A DNA stretch of 10,539 nucleotides from an uncultured Campylobacter sp. (GCA_905373295.1 CAJPSJ010000049.1:1-10539), one strand, 5' to 3'. Shown: positions 1 to 6,494, numbered from the stretch's first letter. Program-made: numbers and translations. Notes: generated by a model not told the origin, from the sequence alone.

Positions 1-28
1 CGCCGTAACCATAATAGGACGCGTATGA
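1..28 (+). CDS. 3' end of an upstream gene, probably a beta-ketoacyl-ACP synthase (partial)
   Basis: Read in frame 2, the first bases encode AVTIIGRV followed by a TGA at 26-28. This stop overlaps the ATG of the next gene in an ATGA junction, the same kind of coupling seen across this operon. A short hydrophobic final strand ending in Gly-Arg is compatible with the C-terminus of a thiolase-fold ketosynthase. In known APE clusters the gene before apeP is the ketosynthase apeO, so that is the most likely identity. Only eight residues are visible, so the assignment rests on context. Confidence 0.4.
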
Positions 29-453
29 GAGCCTCTAGCATCCTACCGCAGAGCGGATATATGGTCTTCACAGATGAAATTTTAAAGGTGAGCGACGGAT
101 ATGCGAGCTGCGCGTTTAGCGTGAGAGAGGACTCGCCGTTTACCGAAGACGGCAAGCTCGGCAGCTACGCGTATATGGAGATCATGGCGCAGTGCATAGG
201 TGCCTATTCGGGGCACCGAAACGGCGGCGAGGCGAGGCTCGGGTTTTTACTGGGCGTGCGGAACCTGGATATTTCGCGCGCAAGCCTGAAGCTGGGCGAG
301 CGCGTGATCACGACAGCGAGGCAGAGCGTGAGCGACGGCGAGGGGTTATATATCTTCGACTGCGAGATCCGCTGCGGCGGCGAACATATCGCAAGCGCCA
401 CGCTAAGCGTGATGAACCCGAACGATGAAATGCTAAAGAGTATAAATGGCTAA
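25..453 (+). CDS. apeP: ApeP-like 3-hydroxyacyl-ACP dehydratase subunit (hotdog fold)
   Basis: This 142-aa protein looks like a FabZ-related hotdog dehydratase of the ApeP type, which removes water from 3-hydroxyacyl-ACP during polyene extension. Visible signatures are ILPQSGYMVFTDEI near residues 6-19, the helix segment MEIMAQCIGAYSGH (51-64) and GFLLGVRNLDI (73-83). Glu52 sits where FabZ has its catalytic Glu. Fourteen residues earlier, where FabZ has the catalytic His of its HFP motif, there is Pro38, so the protein has only half of a dehydratase active site. The expected partner is the ApeI domain at the end of the gene at 8000-10144. The ATG start is supported by AGGA at 16-19 and by the ATGA overlap with the upstream stop. 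The 3' end overlaps apeQ by 8 nt. Confidence 0.85.
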   Translation: MRASSILPQSGYMVFTDEILKVSDGYASCAFSVREDSPFTEDGKLGSYAYMEIMAQCIGAYSGHRNGGEARLGFLLGVRNLDISRASLKLGERVITTARQSVSDGEGLYIFDCEIRCGGEHIASATLSVMNPNDEMLKSING

Positions 454-1180
454 GAGAATTTTAATCACCGGAGCAAGCGGCGGTATCGGCGAGGCGTGTG
501 CGTTAAATTTAGCGCAAAAGGGCTACGGCTTGGCGCTAAACGGGCGCAACGAAGAGAAATTAAAAGACGTAGCGAAGCGCTGCTTGGACGCGGGCGCGAC
601 GGAAGTTCAAATTTTAAAATTTGACGTCGCAGATACCGCTGCGGCGCAGGAGCATATCGAAGCAGACATAGAGGCAAACGGTGCATACTGGGGCATCGTG
701 CTAAACGCGGGCATTACGCGGGATAACTCCTTCGTGTGGTTCGAGCGCGAGGATTGGCAAAGCGTGATAGATACGAATTTAGGCGGGTTTTACAACGTCA
801 TGAAGCCCGCGCTAATGCCGATGATCCGCGCCAAAAAGGGCGGGCGTATCGTGGTGATGAGCTCGGTTAGCGGAATTGCCGGCAACCGCGGCCAGAGCAA
901 CTACGCCGCTAGCAAAGGAGGCCTAATCGCCGCGGCAAAATCGCTAGCGATAGAACTTGCAAGCCGCAAGATCACGGTAAACGTCGTAGCCCCAGGGCTC
1001 ATCAAGACGGCGATGAGCGAAAGTATAAACGAAGCTGCAAGCGAGCAAATTTTGGGCGCGATCCCGCTAGGGCGCATCGGCGAGCCGAGCGAGGTAGCGC
1101 ATTTGGTGGAGTTTTTGCTAAGCGAAAATTCCGCATACATCACAAAAGAGGTTATTAAAATAGACGGTGGATTATGTTAA
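446..1180 (+). CDS. apeQ: 3-oxoacyl-ACP reductase, FabG family (ApeQ)
   Basis: This 244-aa classical short-chain dehydrogenase/reductase has the usual FabG length. It should reduce the 3-keto group of the growing polyene on ACP with NADPH in the cytoplasm. The Rossmann motif TGASGGIG is at residues 8-15, NAG at 87-89 and the catalytic Asn at 111. Ser140, Tyr153 and Lys157 lie in the segments VMSSVSGIAG and SNYAASKGG. It ends in IDGGLC, a typical FabG terminus. The start overlaps the apeP stop by 8 nt and has AAAGAG at 435-440 as a weak ribosome site. The stop overlaps the apeR start by 7 nt. Family assignment is firm; the pathway role follows from its position between apeP and apeR. Confidence 0.93.
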   Translation: MAKRILITGASGGIGEACALNLAQKGYGLALNGRNEEKLKDVAKRCLDAGATEVQILKFDVADTAAAQEHIEADIEANGAYWGIVLNAGITRDNSFVWFEREDWQSVIDTNLGGFYNVMKPALMPMIRAKKGGRIVVMSSVSGIAGNRGQSNYAASKGGLIAAAKSLAIELASRKITVNVVAPGLIKTAMSESINEAASEQILGAIPLGRIGEPSEVAHLVEFLLSENSAYITKEVIKIDGGLC

Positions 1181-2403
1181 ATAGAGTAGTTATTACGGGT
1201 TTTGGCAACGTCTGTGCATTCGGGCGGGACTGGGCGAGCATCAAGCAGAATTTGGCGCAGCAAAAAAGCGCCGTAGTTTATATGAGCGAATGGGATATCT
1301 TCGGCGAGGAGCTAAACACTAGGCTGGGCGCGCCGATACCAAACTATGCGCCGCCCGCGCACTGGAGCCGCAAAGATACCCGCTCGATGGGCAAGGTAGC
1401 GATGTTCGGCGTCGATGCTGCTAATGAGGCTCTGGCGGATGCGGGTCTTTTAGATGATGAGCACATAAAGGACGGTCGTATGGGCGTCGCAGCGGGTAGC
1501 TGTAGCGGCGATGCAAAGGCTACTGGCGAGGTCATAGATATTTTGCACGGCAAGGATAGCACTTTCAGCGCCAACTCATACGTCAAGATGATGCCCCACA
1601 CCGTCGCTGCAAATATCGCGATCTACTACGGGCTAAAAGGTAGGCTCATCCCCACCGGCTCTGCGTGCACGAGCGCATCCCAAGCGATCGGATACTCCTA
1701 CGAAGCGATAAAATTCGGTCTGATAGATATGATGCTAGCAGGCGGCGCGGACGAGCTGCACCCAAGCCAGGCATTCGTGTTTGACAAGCTCTACGCGACA
1801 AGCTGCAAAAACGACACCCCTACCCTCAGCCCCGCGCCGTTTGATATAGCGCGCGATGGACTGGTTTTGGGCGAAGGCGGCGCTATGTTCGTGCTAGAAA
1901 GCCTAGGAAGCGCACTTGCGCGCGGCGCTAAAATTTACGCCGAGATAGTGGGCTTTGGCACGACCTGTGACGGCACGCATATCACCCGCCCGCAGAGCGA
2001 TACTATGCGCGCGGCGATGCAGCTGGCGCTCAAAGACGCCGCGATTTCGCCGGATCTCATCGGGCACGTAAACGCCCACGCCACGGCGACCAGACAGGGT
2101 GACATCGCAGAATCTATGGCGACGCATGAAATTTTCGGCTCGCAGACGCCAGTGAGCTCCTACAAGGGCTATTTGGGTCATACTTTGGGTGCGTGCGGGG
2201 CGCTGGAGAGCTTCATATCGGTGATGATGATGAATGAGGGGCTGTTTTATCCGAATCTAAATTTACGAGATATCGATCCGCAGTGCGCGCCGCTTAGGTA
2301 CCTCACGCAGCCGCAGGAGATAAAGACGGACTACGTTATGAATAACAACTTCGCTTTCGGCGGCGTAAACACATCTTTGATTTTTAAAAAATTTATCGAC
2401 TAA
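1174..2403 (+). CDS. apeR: beta-ketoacyl-ACP synthase, FabF-like (ApeR)
   Basis: This 409-aa protein is a complete KAS II-type condensing enzyme of normal length. Catalytic residues are visible: Cys165 in TGSACTSASQ (161-170), His302 in VNAHATATRQGD (299-310), Lys331 in SSYKGYLGH and His336 in GHTLGACGALE (335-345). The C-terminal glycine motif is NNFAFGGVNTSLIF (391-404). It should condense malonyl-ACP with an acyl-ACP primer or intermediate in APE synthesis. In the ape system this last ketosynthase is ApeR, distinct from the ApeO/ApeC pair. The ATG start overlaps the apeQ stop by 7 nt, and the next gene begins 10 nt after this stop. The sequence shows no insertions, unlike apeC and apeH. 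Confidence 0.92.
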   Translation: MLNRVVITGFGNVCAFGRDWASIKQNLAQQKSAVVYMSEWDIFGEELNTRLGAPIPNYAPPAHWSRKDTRSMGKVAMFGVDAANEALADAGLLDDEHIKDGRMGVAAGSCSGDAKATGEVIDILHGKDSTFSANSYVKMMPHTVAANIAIYYGLKGRLIPTGSACTSASQAIGYSYEAIKFGLIDMMLAGGADELHPSQAFVFDKLYATSCKNDTPTLSPAPFDIARDGLVLGEGGAMFVLESLGSALARGAKIYAEIVGFGTTCDGTHITRPQSDTMRAAMQLALKDAAISPDLIGHVNAHATATRQGDIAESMATHEIFGSQTPVSSYKGYLGHTLGACGALESFISVMMMNEGLFYPNLNLRDIDPQCAPLRYLTQPQEIKTDYVMNNNFAFGGVNTSLIFKKFID

Positions 2404-2408
2404 AGGAG
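2404..2408 (+). promoter_or_regulatory. strong ribosome binding site before the secreted-protein gene
   Basis: AGGAG directly follows the apeR stop codon and lies 5 nt before the ATG at 2414. It is one of the best Shine-Dalgarno matches in the window and marks one of the few non-overlapping junctions, so this gene may be translated independently of its upstream neighbour. Confidence 0.7.
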
Positions 2409-2413
2409 AGAAA

Positions 2414-2836
2414 ATGAAAAAATTTCTATTTTTCGTAGTTGCGACGCTTTTTGTCGCTAATGTGGCTTATGCCAAAAACGATATCGTGCGCTTCCCGATC
2501 GCTGCGGCACTCGCAGAGCCAGACGCCAAAGCCAAGCTTGATCCGAACATAAAATTCTACTTCGGCAATAAATCCGCAGGCAGAAAGATCACGCAGCAGC
2601 TAAGCTCTAACAAAAAAGCAAACGGCGTTGGTAAGAGCGATCAGGCCGCATGCAACCGCGCGTTTTTATCGGCACTGCTTAGTTTCCAAGATCGCGCCAA
2701 AAAAGAGGGCGGCAACAAGGTCGTCAATATCACGAGCTACTATTACAAAAACGTTTTCGTAAGCGACAAAGAGTTTGAATGCGGCGTAGGCACGATAATG
2801 AGCGGTGTCACACTAAGAGGCTACATTGCAAAATAA
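2414..2836 (+). CDS. small secreted protein of the family misannotated 'excinuclease ATPase subunit'
   Basis: The protein has 140 aa. Residues 1-20 form a Sec signal peptide: MKK, a hydrophobic core, and a likely signal peptidase I site after AYA at 18-20. The mature part resembles, from memory, a widespread family of small exported proteins often mislabelled 'excinuclease ATPase subunit'. Family-like features are KLDPNIKFYFG (41-51), NKKANGVGKSDQAAC (66-80), a predicted helix (ALLSFQDRAKKEGGN), VVNITSYYYKN (103-113) and the ending GVTLRGYIAK. Cys80 and Cys123 are the only mature cysteines and could form a disulfide. There is no ATPase motif, so a DNA-repair role is not supported. Its function is unknown. 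Its place between apeR and apeC suggests a periplasmic role linked to the pigment or its envelope assembly, which is inference. Confidence 0.8.
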   Translation: MKKFLFFVVATLFVANVAYAKNDIVRFPIAAALAEPDAKAKLDPNIKFYFGNKSAGRKITQQLSSNKKANGVGKSDQAACNRAFLSALLSFQDRAKKEGGNKVVNITSYYYKNVFVSDKEFECGVGTIMSGVTLRGYIAK

Positions 2837-4391
2837 ACTAAGCTTCGGTATATCTTACGCAAGCGCGATAATTTCGGGCGAGCCGGCGGAGTTTTATAAA
2901 AACCTCGCCGCTTGCTCGGACGGAATTTCCGAAGTAAGCTTAGGCGAAAATTCCGATCTCGCTTGCGATACAGGTCAAAATTTTACGTATGATTTCGCGT
3001 TAAATTCTACGCAAAATTTTATAGATATTCCGGACTGCGAGCAGAATTTCATAAATTTCGCAAATTTTACAGCTTGCGAGAATAACGAAAAAGCGGGGCG
3101 CGAGCTTGCTACAGAAGGTTTTGATGAAAAATCTACCGAGTTTGGCTCGCAACAAGTATTAAATTACAAAGCGGTTGCGTCTAAATTTAGTTCCGCGCGC
3201 GCTTTTGATTGCGGCTTCGAAAAGGCGGCGGAACTTTATAAAAATTTCGCCGCGCGCGAGGGCGAGGCTTTACAAAATAGCCCTGTAGAAAATTTAAAAA
3301 TTTCTGCTCATGCCCGCTTAAAAGATGAAATTTTAGCGCTCGAAGCTTTAAAGAAAAAGCCGGCTCTTGTGCACATTCCGCCGCTGCAACGTCGCCGATT
3401 GGGGCTTGGGGCAAAACTTTGCATCTCGCTTTTAGGCGAAATTTCGCAAAATACGCCGCAGAGCCTAGCCGATAAAGGCTCATTAAATTTCGCGTCGCAA
3501 GTTTTAGATGCGAATAAAAGCCACACCGCCGCGCAAAACCCATCGCCGCAAGATTTTTCAAGTGAAAATTCTTTAAATTTTATGCCGCAAAATTTAAATT
3601 CGGCACCGCAGGATTTCACAAATAAAAATTCTTTAAATTCCGCGAGGCAAAATTCCAAAACAAACGAAAGCTCAGAGGCCTGCGATCGTGCGATGCAAAG
3701 CTCCGCAACACAGCGCGAAGGAATGCCGCTCGTCTTTTGCTCGCGCCTGGGCGAGATCAACCGCTGTTTTAGCCTGCTCGGCTCGATGAGCGAAAGCGTC
3801 TCGCCTTCGAGCTTTTGCGTCAGCGTGCTCAACGCGATCGCGGCGCAAAATGCGATTTTTACGCAAAACCACGCCGAAATTTCGACGATTTCCGCAGCGT
3901 GCGCGCTCGAAAACGGCGCAATAATCGCCGCTGCAAGGCTAAAAGAAAGCGCGGAAAATTTCGGCTCTGCGCAGGACGCAAACGAAGCAGGCAAAAACGA
4001 TGCATGCAAATCAAATAACGATAAAATCGCCCTGCTCTGCTATTTTGAGGAAGCAAATAACGACTATCTGAAGCGCTGCGACTTCGCCTGCGCCCTACTT
4101 CTGGTACTTCAGCGCGGAGATGACGTGCAGATCGAAATCTCGCCGCACGTTGCAGACGCGACGGCACAGAGCATAGAGGCACAAAATCCAAAACCGCGAG
4201 CCGAGAATGAAATTTTACGAAACTTTAAAGAGGGCGGAAAAATCCCGCTAGATACCGCGGTGGAATTTTTGGCTAAAATCCTCTCCGGCAAGCGCGAATG
4301 GCGCAGCAGCGACGGGGTTTTGGACTATCTTTGGCGCGTCAAAGATCCCGCCAAAATCGCAGCTTTTTTGAGGCAAGATCGTGAGCGCTAA
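2826..4391 (+). CDS. apeC: ApeC-like chain-length factor / ketosynthase-like protein with large low-complexity insertions
   Basis: The recognisable core is the N-terminal-domain-only ketosynthase-like family found in APE clusters, thought to act as chain-length-factor partner of a ketosynthase. Core blocks are LSFGISYASAI (5-15), IPPLQRRRLGLGAKLCISLL (184-203), VFCSRLGEINRCFSLL (303-318), VSPSSFCVSVLNAIAAQNAI (325-344), AEISTISAACALENGAIIAAARL (350-372) and IALLCYFEEANNDYLKRCDFACALLLVL (401-428). The C-terminal ketosynthase half with its two catalytic His is absent. A Cys at 359 appears one position off the expected active-site place, so it is probably not a condensing enzyme alone. Family members are about 240 aa from memory; this one is 521 aa. 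Residues about 21-177, 207-298 and 375-399 are Asn/Ser/Gln/Phe-rich, repetitive insertions. The start is TTG with AAGAGG at 2815-2820 and overlaps the previous stop by 11 nt. The stop overlaps the next ORF by 11 nt. Confidence 0.72.
   Translation: MQNKLSFGISYASAIISGEPAEFYKNLAACSDGISEVSLGENSDLACDTGQNFTYDFALNSTQNFIDIPDCEQNFINFANFTACENNEKAGRELATEGFDEKSTEFGSQQVLNYKAVASKFSSARAFDCGFEKAAELYKNFAAREGEALQNSPVENLKISAHARLKDEILALEALKKKPALVHIPPLQRRRLGLGAKLCISLLGEISQNTPQSLADKGSLNFASQVLDANKSHTAAQNPSPQDFSSENSLNFMPQNLNSAPQDFTNKNSLNSARQNSKTNESSEACDRAMQSSATQREGMPLVFCSRLGEINRCFSLLGSMSESVSPSSFCVSVLNAIAAQNAIFTQNHAEISTISAACALENGAIIAAARLKESAENFGSAQDANEAGKNDACKSNNDKIALLCYFEEANNDYLKRCDFACALLLVLQRGDDVQIEISPHVADATAQSIEAQNPKPRAENEILRNFKEGGKIPLDTAVEFLAKILSGKREWRSSDGVLDYLWRVKDPAKIAAFLRQDRER
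2885..3253 (+). repeat. pair of diverged 27-bp direct repeats bounding the first apeC insertion
   Basis: Copies at 2885-2911 and 3227-3253 match at 23 of 27 bases and are exactly 342 bp apart, so both are read in the same frame. They encode AEFYKNLAA (21-29) and AELYKNFAA (135-143). The intervening stretch is AT-rich, full of AAATTT and AAAATT words, and lacks family similarity. This looks like a duplicated boundary left by in-frame expansion. The range given spans both copies and the insert. Confidence 0.65.
3546..3665 (+). repeat. 60-bp in-frame tandem duplication in apeC
   Basis: Two adjacent 60-bp units (3546-3605 and 3606-3665) encode 20-residue repeats, both beginning PQDF and containing NSLN at the same place. 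A more diverged relative, GSLNFASQ (218-225), lies just upstream, so the second insertion probably grew by successive slippage or unequal exchange. The units are diverged at many positions and therefore not recent. Confidence 0.65.
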
Positions 4392-4920
4392 AATAGTAAA
4401 ATTTCATCGCATGAGCGAGCGCGGTGAGACGAGCAAATTCGATCAAAATCCCGGGCTACAAGGAACTGCAAAGGCGCGAATGACGAGCTTTAAATTTAGC
4501 CGCTCTGCCAAGCTCAGATATAGTGAAAGTTTTAAATTTAGCCGCGCTATCAAACATAGGCTCAGCCAAACGGCGCATCTTAAAAGCACGCTGAAAGAAT
4601 GCGCGCCATACGCCCCCAAATCGAGTTGCAATGAGGCGCACTGCGAAAATACGCTGCCGAGGCATACGCAACGAACTAAAAAAAATCCGCCTAAGCGGTG
4701 CGAGTCGCGGGCTATAAAAATTTTACCGCAGCGGCGCGCGGAAAACACCGTAAAATTCCGCTATAAAGACAGATGCGGCGAGCCGAAATGCTACGCGCAG
4801 CAGGCTGTAAATTTCATAAATTTAACAGAGCAAAGCTTGGGCTACGAGTTTAAATTTAGCCGCGCAATGAACGAAGTAGCCGCTCAGGCATTCACGACAA
4901 GGCATTGCGATGAATTTTAA
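4381..4920 (+). CDS. basic low-complexity ORF of unknown function between apeC and apeD
   Basis: A 179-aa open frame begins with GTG 11 nt before the end of apeC and ends 11 nt inside the next ORF. I do not recognise the protein. It is rich in Lys, Arg, Ser and Ala, with scattered Cys, no signal peptide and no clear membrane segment. It carries the word FKFSR three times (residues 37-41, 51-55, 157-161). In known APE clusters apeC is normally followed by the acyltransferase gene with no gene between, so this ORF is extra. It could be a real small basic protein kept by translational coupling, or spacer sequence that has remained open. Base composition resembles the insertions inside apeC and apeH. 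No good Shine-Dalgarno is visible before the GTG. Confidence 0.35.
   Translation: MSAKIVKFHRMSERGETSKFDQNPGLQGTAKARMTSFKFSRSAKLRYSESFKFSRAIKHRLSQTAHLKSTLKECAPYAPKSSCNEAHCENTLPRHTQRTKKNPPKRCESRAIKILPQRRAENTVKFRYKDRCGEPKCYAQQAVNFINLTEQSLGYEFKFSRAMNEVAAQAFTTRHCDEF
4489..4863 (+). repeat. three dispersed copies of a 15-bp word, TTTAAATTTAGCCGC
   Basis: Exact copies lie at 4489-4503, 4531-4545 and 4849-4863, all in the same frame of the ORF at 4381-4920, encoding FKFSR. The centre TAAATTTA is self-complementary. AAATTT is the commonest repeated word of the whole window, so part of this is genome style. The added GCCGC and the frame agreement make the set more specific. Confidence 0.6.
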
Positions 4921-5479
4921 ATTTTGCGGCGCCGCAAGTTACAAATTTAATCAGACAGTGCGTCATACGATAGCGCCAAAACAGCGCATATGGCGCTTTG
5001 CAGAAATTTCGTCGCGACGGCGCGCGTGGCAAACCGCGGAAATTCTACCGCAACTACACGTACGGCAAAAGGTAGAAATTCCATCGCAGCAATACGCACG
5101 ACGAAGCATGCGGCAAGCTGCGGAAATTTTACCGAGACAGTACGCACAGCAAGCGACGAGAATTCCACAAAATTGCAGTTTACCGCGCGCCGCAAAAATT
5201 CTATTGCTTCGGCATATGCACGGCGCCGAGATCGCCTCCGCTCAGATCATAAAAGCTCTATTGCTTCGGCACACGCCGCAAGCCGAAATATCGCGCGCAG
5301 AAAACTGCGAAAATTCCACTGCGGTGCAGCAGGCGACAAGCCGTAGAAATTTTATCGAGATCGCGCGTATGACGAGCCATCAAATCCCCACCGGGAACAA
5401 CAAAACCCTCGCCGATAGCCATAAAATCCCTAACGAGAGCTGCCACACAATCCCCGCTGAAAGAGGCGCCGCGCGATGA
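4910..5479 (+). CDS. repeat-rich basic ORF of unknown function, coupled to apeD
   Basis: A 189-aa open frame begins with ATG inside the end of the previous ORF. It ends with a TGA that overlaps the ATG of apeD in an ATGA junction. The middle part (about residues 30-100) is built from a degenerate 12-residue repeat centred on AEI followed by L/S/P and basic or Gln residues. It is Arg/Gln/Ala-rich with no recognised domain, signal peptide or membrane segment. A second frame (4990-5346) is also open over the repeat because the repeat length is a multiple of three, so openness alone does not prove coding. The overlap with both neighbours is the best argument that it is translated, or that it serves to carry ribosomes to apeD. 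Confidence 0.35.
   Translation: MNFKFCGAASYKFNQTVRHTIAPKQRIWRFAEISSRRRAWQTAEILPQLHVRQKVEIPSQQYARRSMRQAAEILPRQYAQQATRIPQNCSLPRAAKILLLRHMHGAEIASAQIIKALLLRHTPQAEISRAENCENSTAVQQATSRRNFIEIARMTSHQIPTGNNKTLADSHKIPNESCHTIPAERGAAR
5003..5351 (+). repeat. degenerate 36-nt tandem repeat
   Basis: The anchor word GAAATT (or a one-base variant) occurs at 5003, 5039, 5075, then 5123, 5159 and 5195, and again at 5310 and 5346. Steps are 36 nt, with one 48-nt step (36+12). A further shared word CTATTGCTTCGGCA is present at 5201-5214 and 5258-5271. Units often carry CGCA or a CGCAC/CGTAC-like block in the second half. The units are too diverged and lack unique spacers, so this is not CRISPR-like. Confidence 0.6.
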
Positions 5480-6231
5480 AACAGGCAAATCCGCTAAGGT
5501 GCAAACTTAAACAGATCGGCATCGCGTTATCCTTCTCAAGCTTCGGCGCGCTGTGTATGATGGGTAACCTGCTCTTCCTCCCCGTAGCGCTGCTGAGGCT
5601 AAACCGCATAGAGGTCGTGCGAAATTTCGTGCGCGATTTTATAATGATCTCGTGGCGCATATTTTTGCTGCTCGCGCGATTTTACGGCAGTATCGGCGTG
5701 AACTGGCGCTGCAAGCTCCCGCCTAGCAGCACTCTCATCATCGCAAACCACCCTAGCCTGCTTGACGTGGTGATCTTTTTAGCTCACGTGCGGCGCGCAA
5801 ACTGCGTAGTCAAGGAAAGCCTGTGCAAAAACCCCTTCCTCTCCGCCGCCATCGCAGCCGCGGGCTACATCCCAAACACCGGCTCGGAAGCGATGATAGA
5901 TGCGTGCCGAAGCGCCCTTGAGCGAGGAGAAAGCTTAATCATCTTCCCCGAGGGCACGCGCACCGCAGATCGCATCGCCATGCACAAAGCGGCATTTTAC
6001 ATCGCGATAAATTTCGCAAAAAATATGAATTGCGTCGCGATAAAAATGGATCCTAAAAGCCTAAAAAAAGGACAAGTGTGGTACGATACGCCCGAGGTTC
6101 GGATGAAATACGACCTCTACGAGCTGTGCGCGCTAGATCTTGAGGTCTTTGAGCCGGATCGCCCAAACCCGATCCGAGTGCGCAAACTCTATGAAAAAAT
6201 ATCAAATCTATATGAAAAGGAGAATCTGTGA
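5476..6231 (+). CDS. apeD: 1-acylglycerol-3-phosphate acyltransferase-like (LPLAT) protein, ApeD
   Basis: This 251-aa protein is a PlsC-like lysophospholipid acyltransferase. The HX4D catalytic motif is at His92-Asp97 in IIANHPSLLDVVIF (88-101). The substrate-binding FPEGTR motif is at residues 157-162. A hydrophobic N-terminal region (about 15-40 and 59-68) suggests association with the inner membrane. In APE clusters such a protein is expected to help transfer the polyene acyl chain from ACP to a lipid or glycolipid acceptor, though the acceptor cannot be read from sequence. The ATG lies in an ATGA overlap with the preceding repeat ORF. The stop overlaps the GTG of apeE by 4 nt. Length and motifs are complete and no insertions are seen. 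Confidence 0.88.
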   Translation: MKQANPLRCKLKQIGIALSFSSFGALCMMGNLLFLPVALLRLNRIEVVRNFVRDFIMISWRIFLLLARFYGSIGVNWRCKLPPSSTLIIANHPSLLDVVIFLAHVRRANCVVKESLCKNPFLSAAIAAAGYIPNTGSEAMIDACRSALERGESLIIFPEGTRTADRIAMHKAAFYIAINFAKNMNCVAIKMDPKSLKKGQVWYDTPEVRMKYDLYELCALDLEVFEPDRPNPIRVRKLYEKISNLYEKENL

Positions 6232-6494
6232 ACGAAGAAATTTTGGAGCTTAAGGAGCTGATCATTTCGGGGCTAAACCTCGAAGACGTAGCGCCCGGCG
6301 ACATAAATGACGACGAGCCGCTTTTTGGCGACGGGCTGGGGCTTGATTCAGTCGATGCGCTGGAGCTCGGGCTTTTGGTGCAGAAAAAATACGGCATCGT
6401 GCTTAACTCAAAAACCCAAAATTTAAAGCAAATTTTCTCATCCGTTGCGTCTTTGGCGCAATACATCGCCGAAAATAGGAGTAAAAATGAGTAA
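6228..6494 (+). CDS. apeE: acyl carrier protein (ApeE)
   Basis: This 88-aa acidic protein is an ACP. The phosphopantetheine attachment Ser is residue 41 in GLGLDSVDALEL (36-47). It should carry the starter or growing polyene. The GTG start at 6228 has AAGGAG at 6217-6222 and overlaps the apeD TGA in a GTGA junction. It is followed at once by a second, different ACP gene, the paired arrangement typical of APE clusters. The choice of the letter E for the first and F for the second follows gene order only. Confidence 0.9.
   Translation: MNEEILELKELIISGLNLEDVAPGDINDDEPLFGDGLGLDSVDALELGLLVQKKYGIVLNSKTQNLKQIFSSVASLAQYIAENRSKNE
6477..6481 (+). promoter_or_regulatory. ribosome binding site that fixes the apeF start
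   Basis: AGGAG is 5 nt before the ATG at 6487. The frame is open upstream to an earlier ATG at 6445, but that start would add 14 residues within apeE and has no comparable site, so 6487 is preferred. Confidence 0.7.

Noticed and set aside
2886..3356. Intein or mobile insertion in apeC
   Set aside because: No splicing-motif residues (Cys/Ser start, His-Asn end), no endonuclease motif and no terminal inverted repeats. The composition is low-complexity.
3308..4009. 233-aa open frame on the - strand within apeC
   Set aside because: It is antisense to the low-complexity inserts, where self-complementary AAATTT words keep the opposite frame open. It also crosses the conserved apeC core, and no start signal or family is visible.
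4990..5346. 118-aa + strand ORF overlapping the 4910-5479 ORF
   Set aside because: It is open because the 36-nt repeat keeps all frames in register. Its ends show no coupling to neighbours, unlike the 4910-5479 frame.
5003..5351. CRISPR-like array
   Set aside because: Units are contiguous and diverged, with no constant repeat alternating with unique spacers and no cas genes nearby.
6445..6486. Earlier ATG for apeF, adding 14 residues
   Set aside because: AGGAG at 6477-6481 fits the ATG at 6487, and ACP families begin about there.
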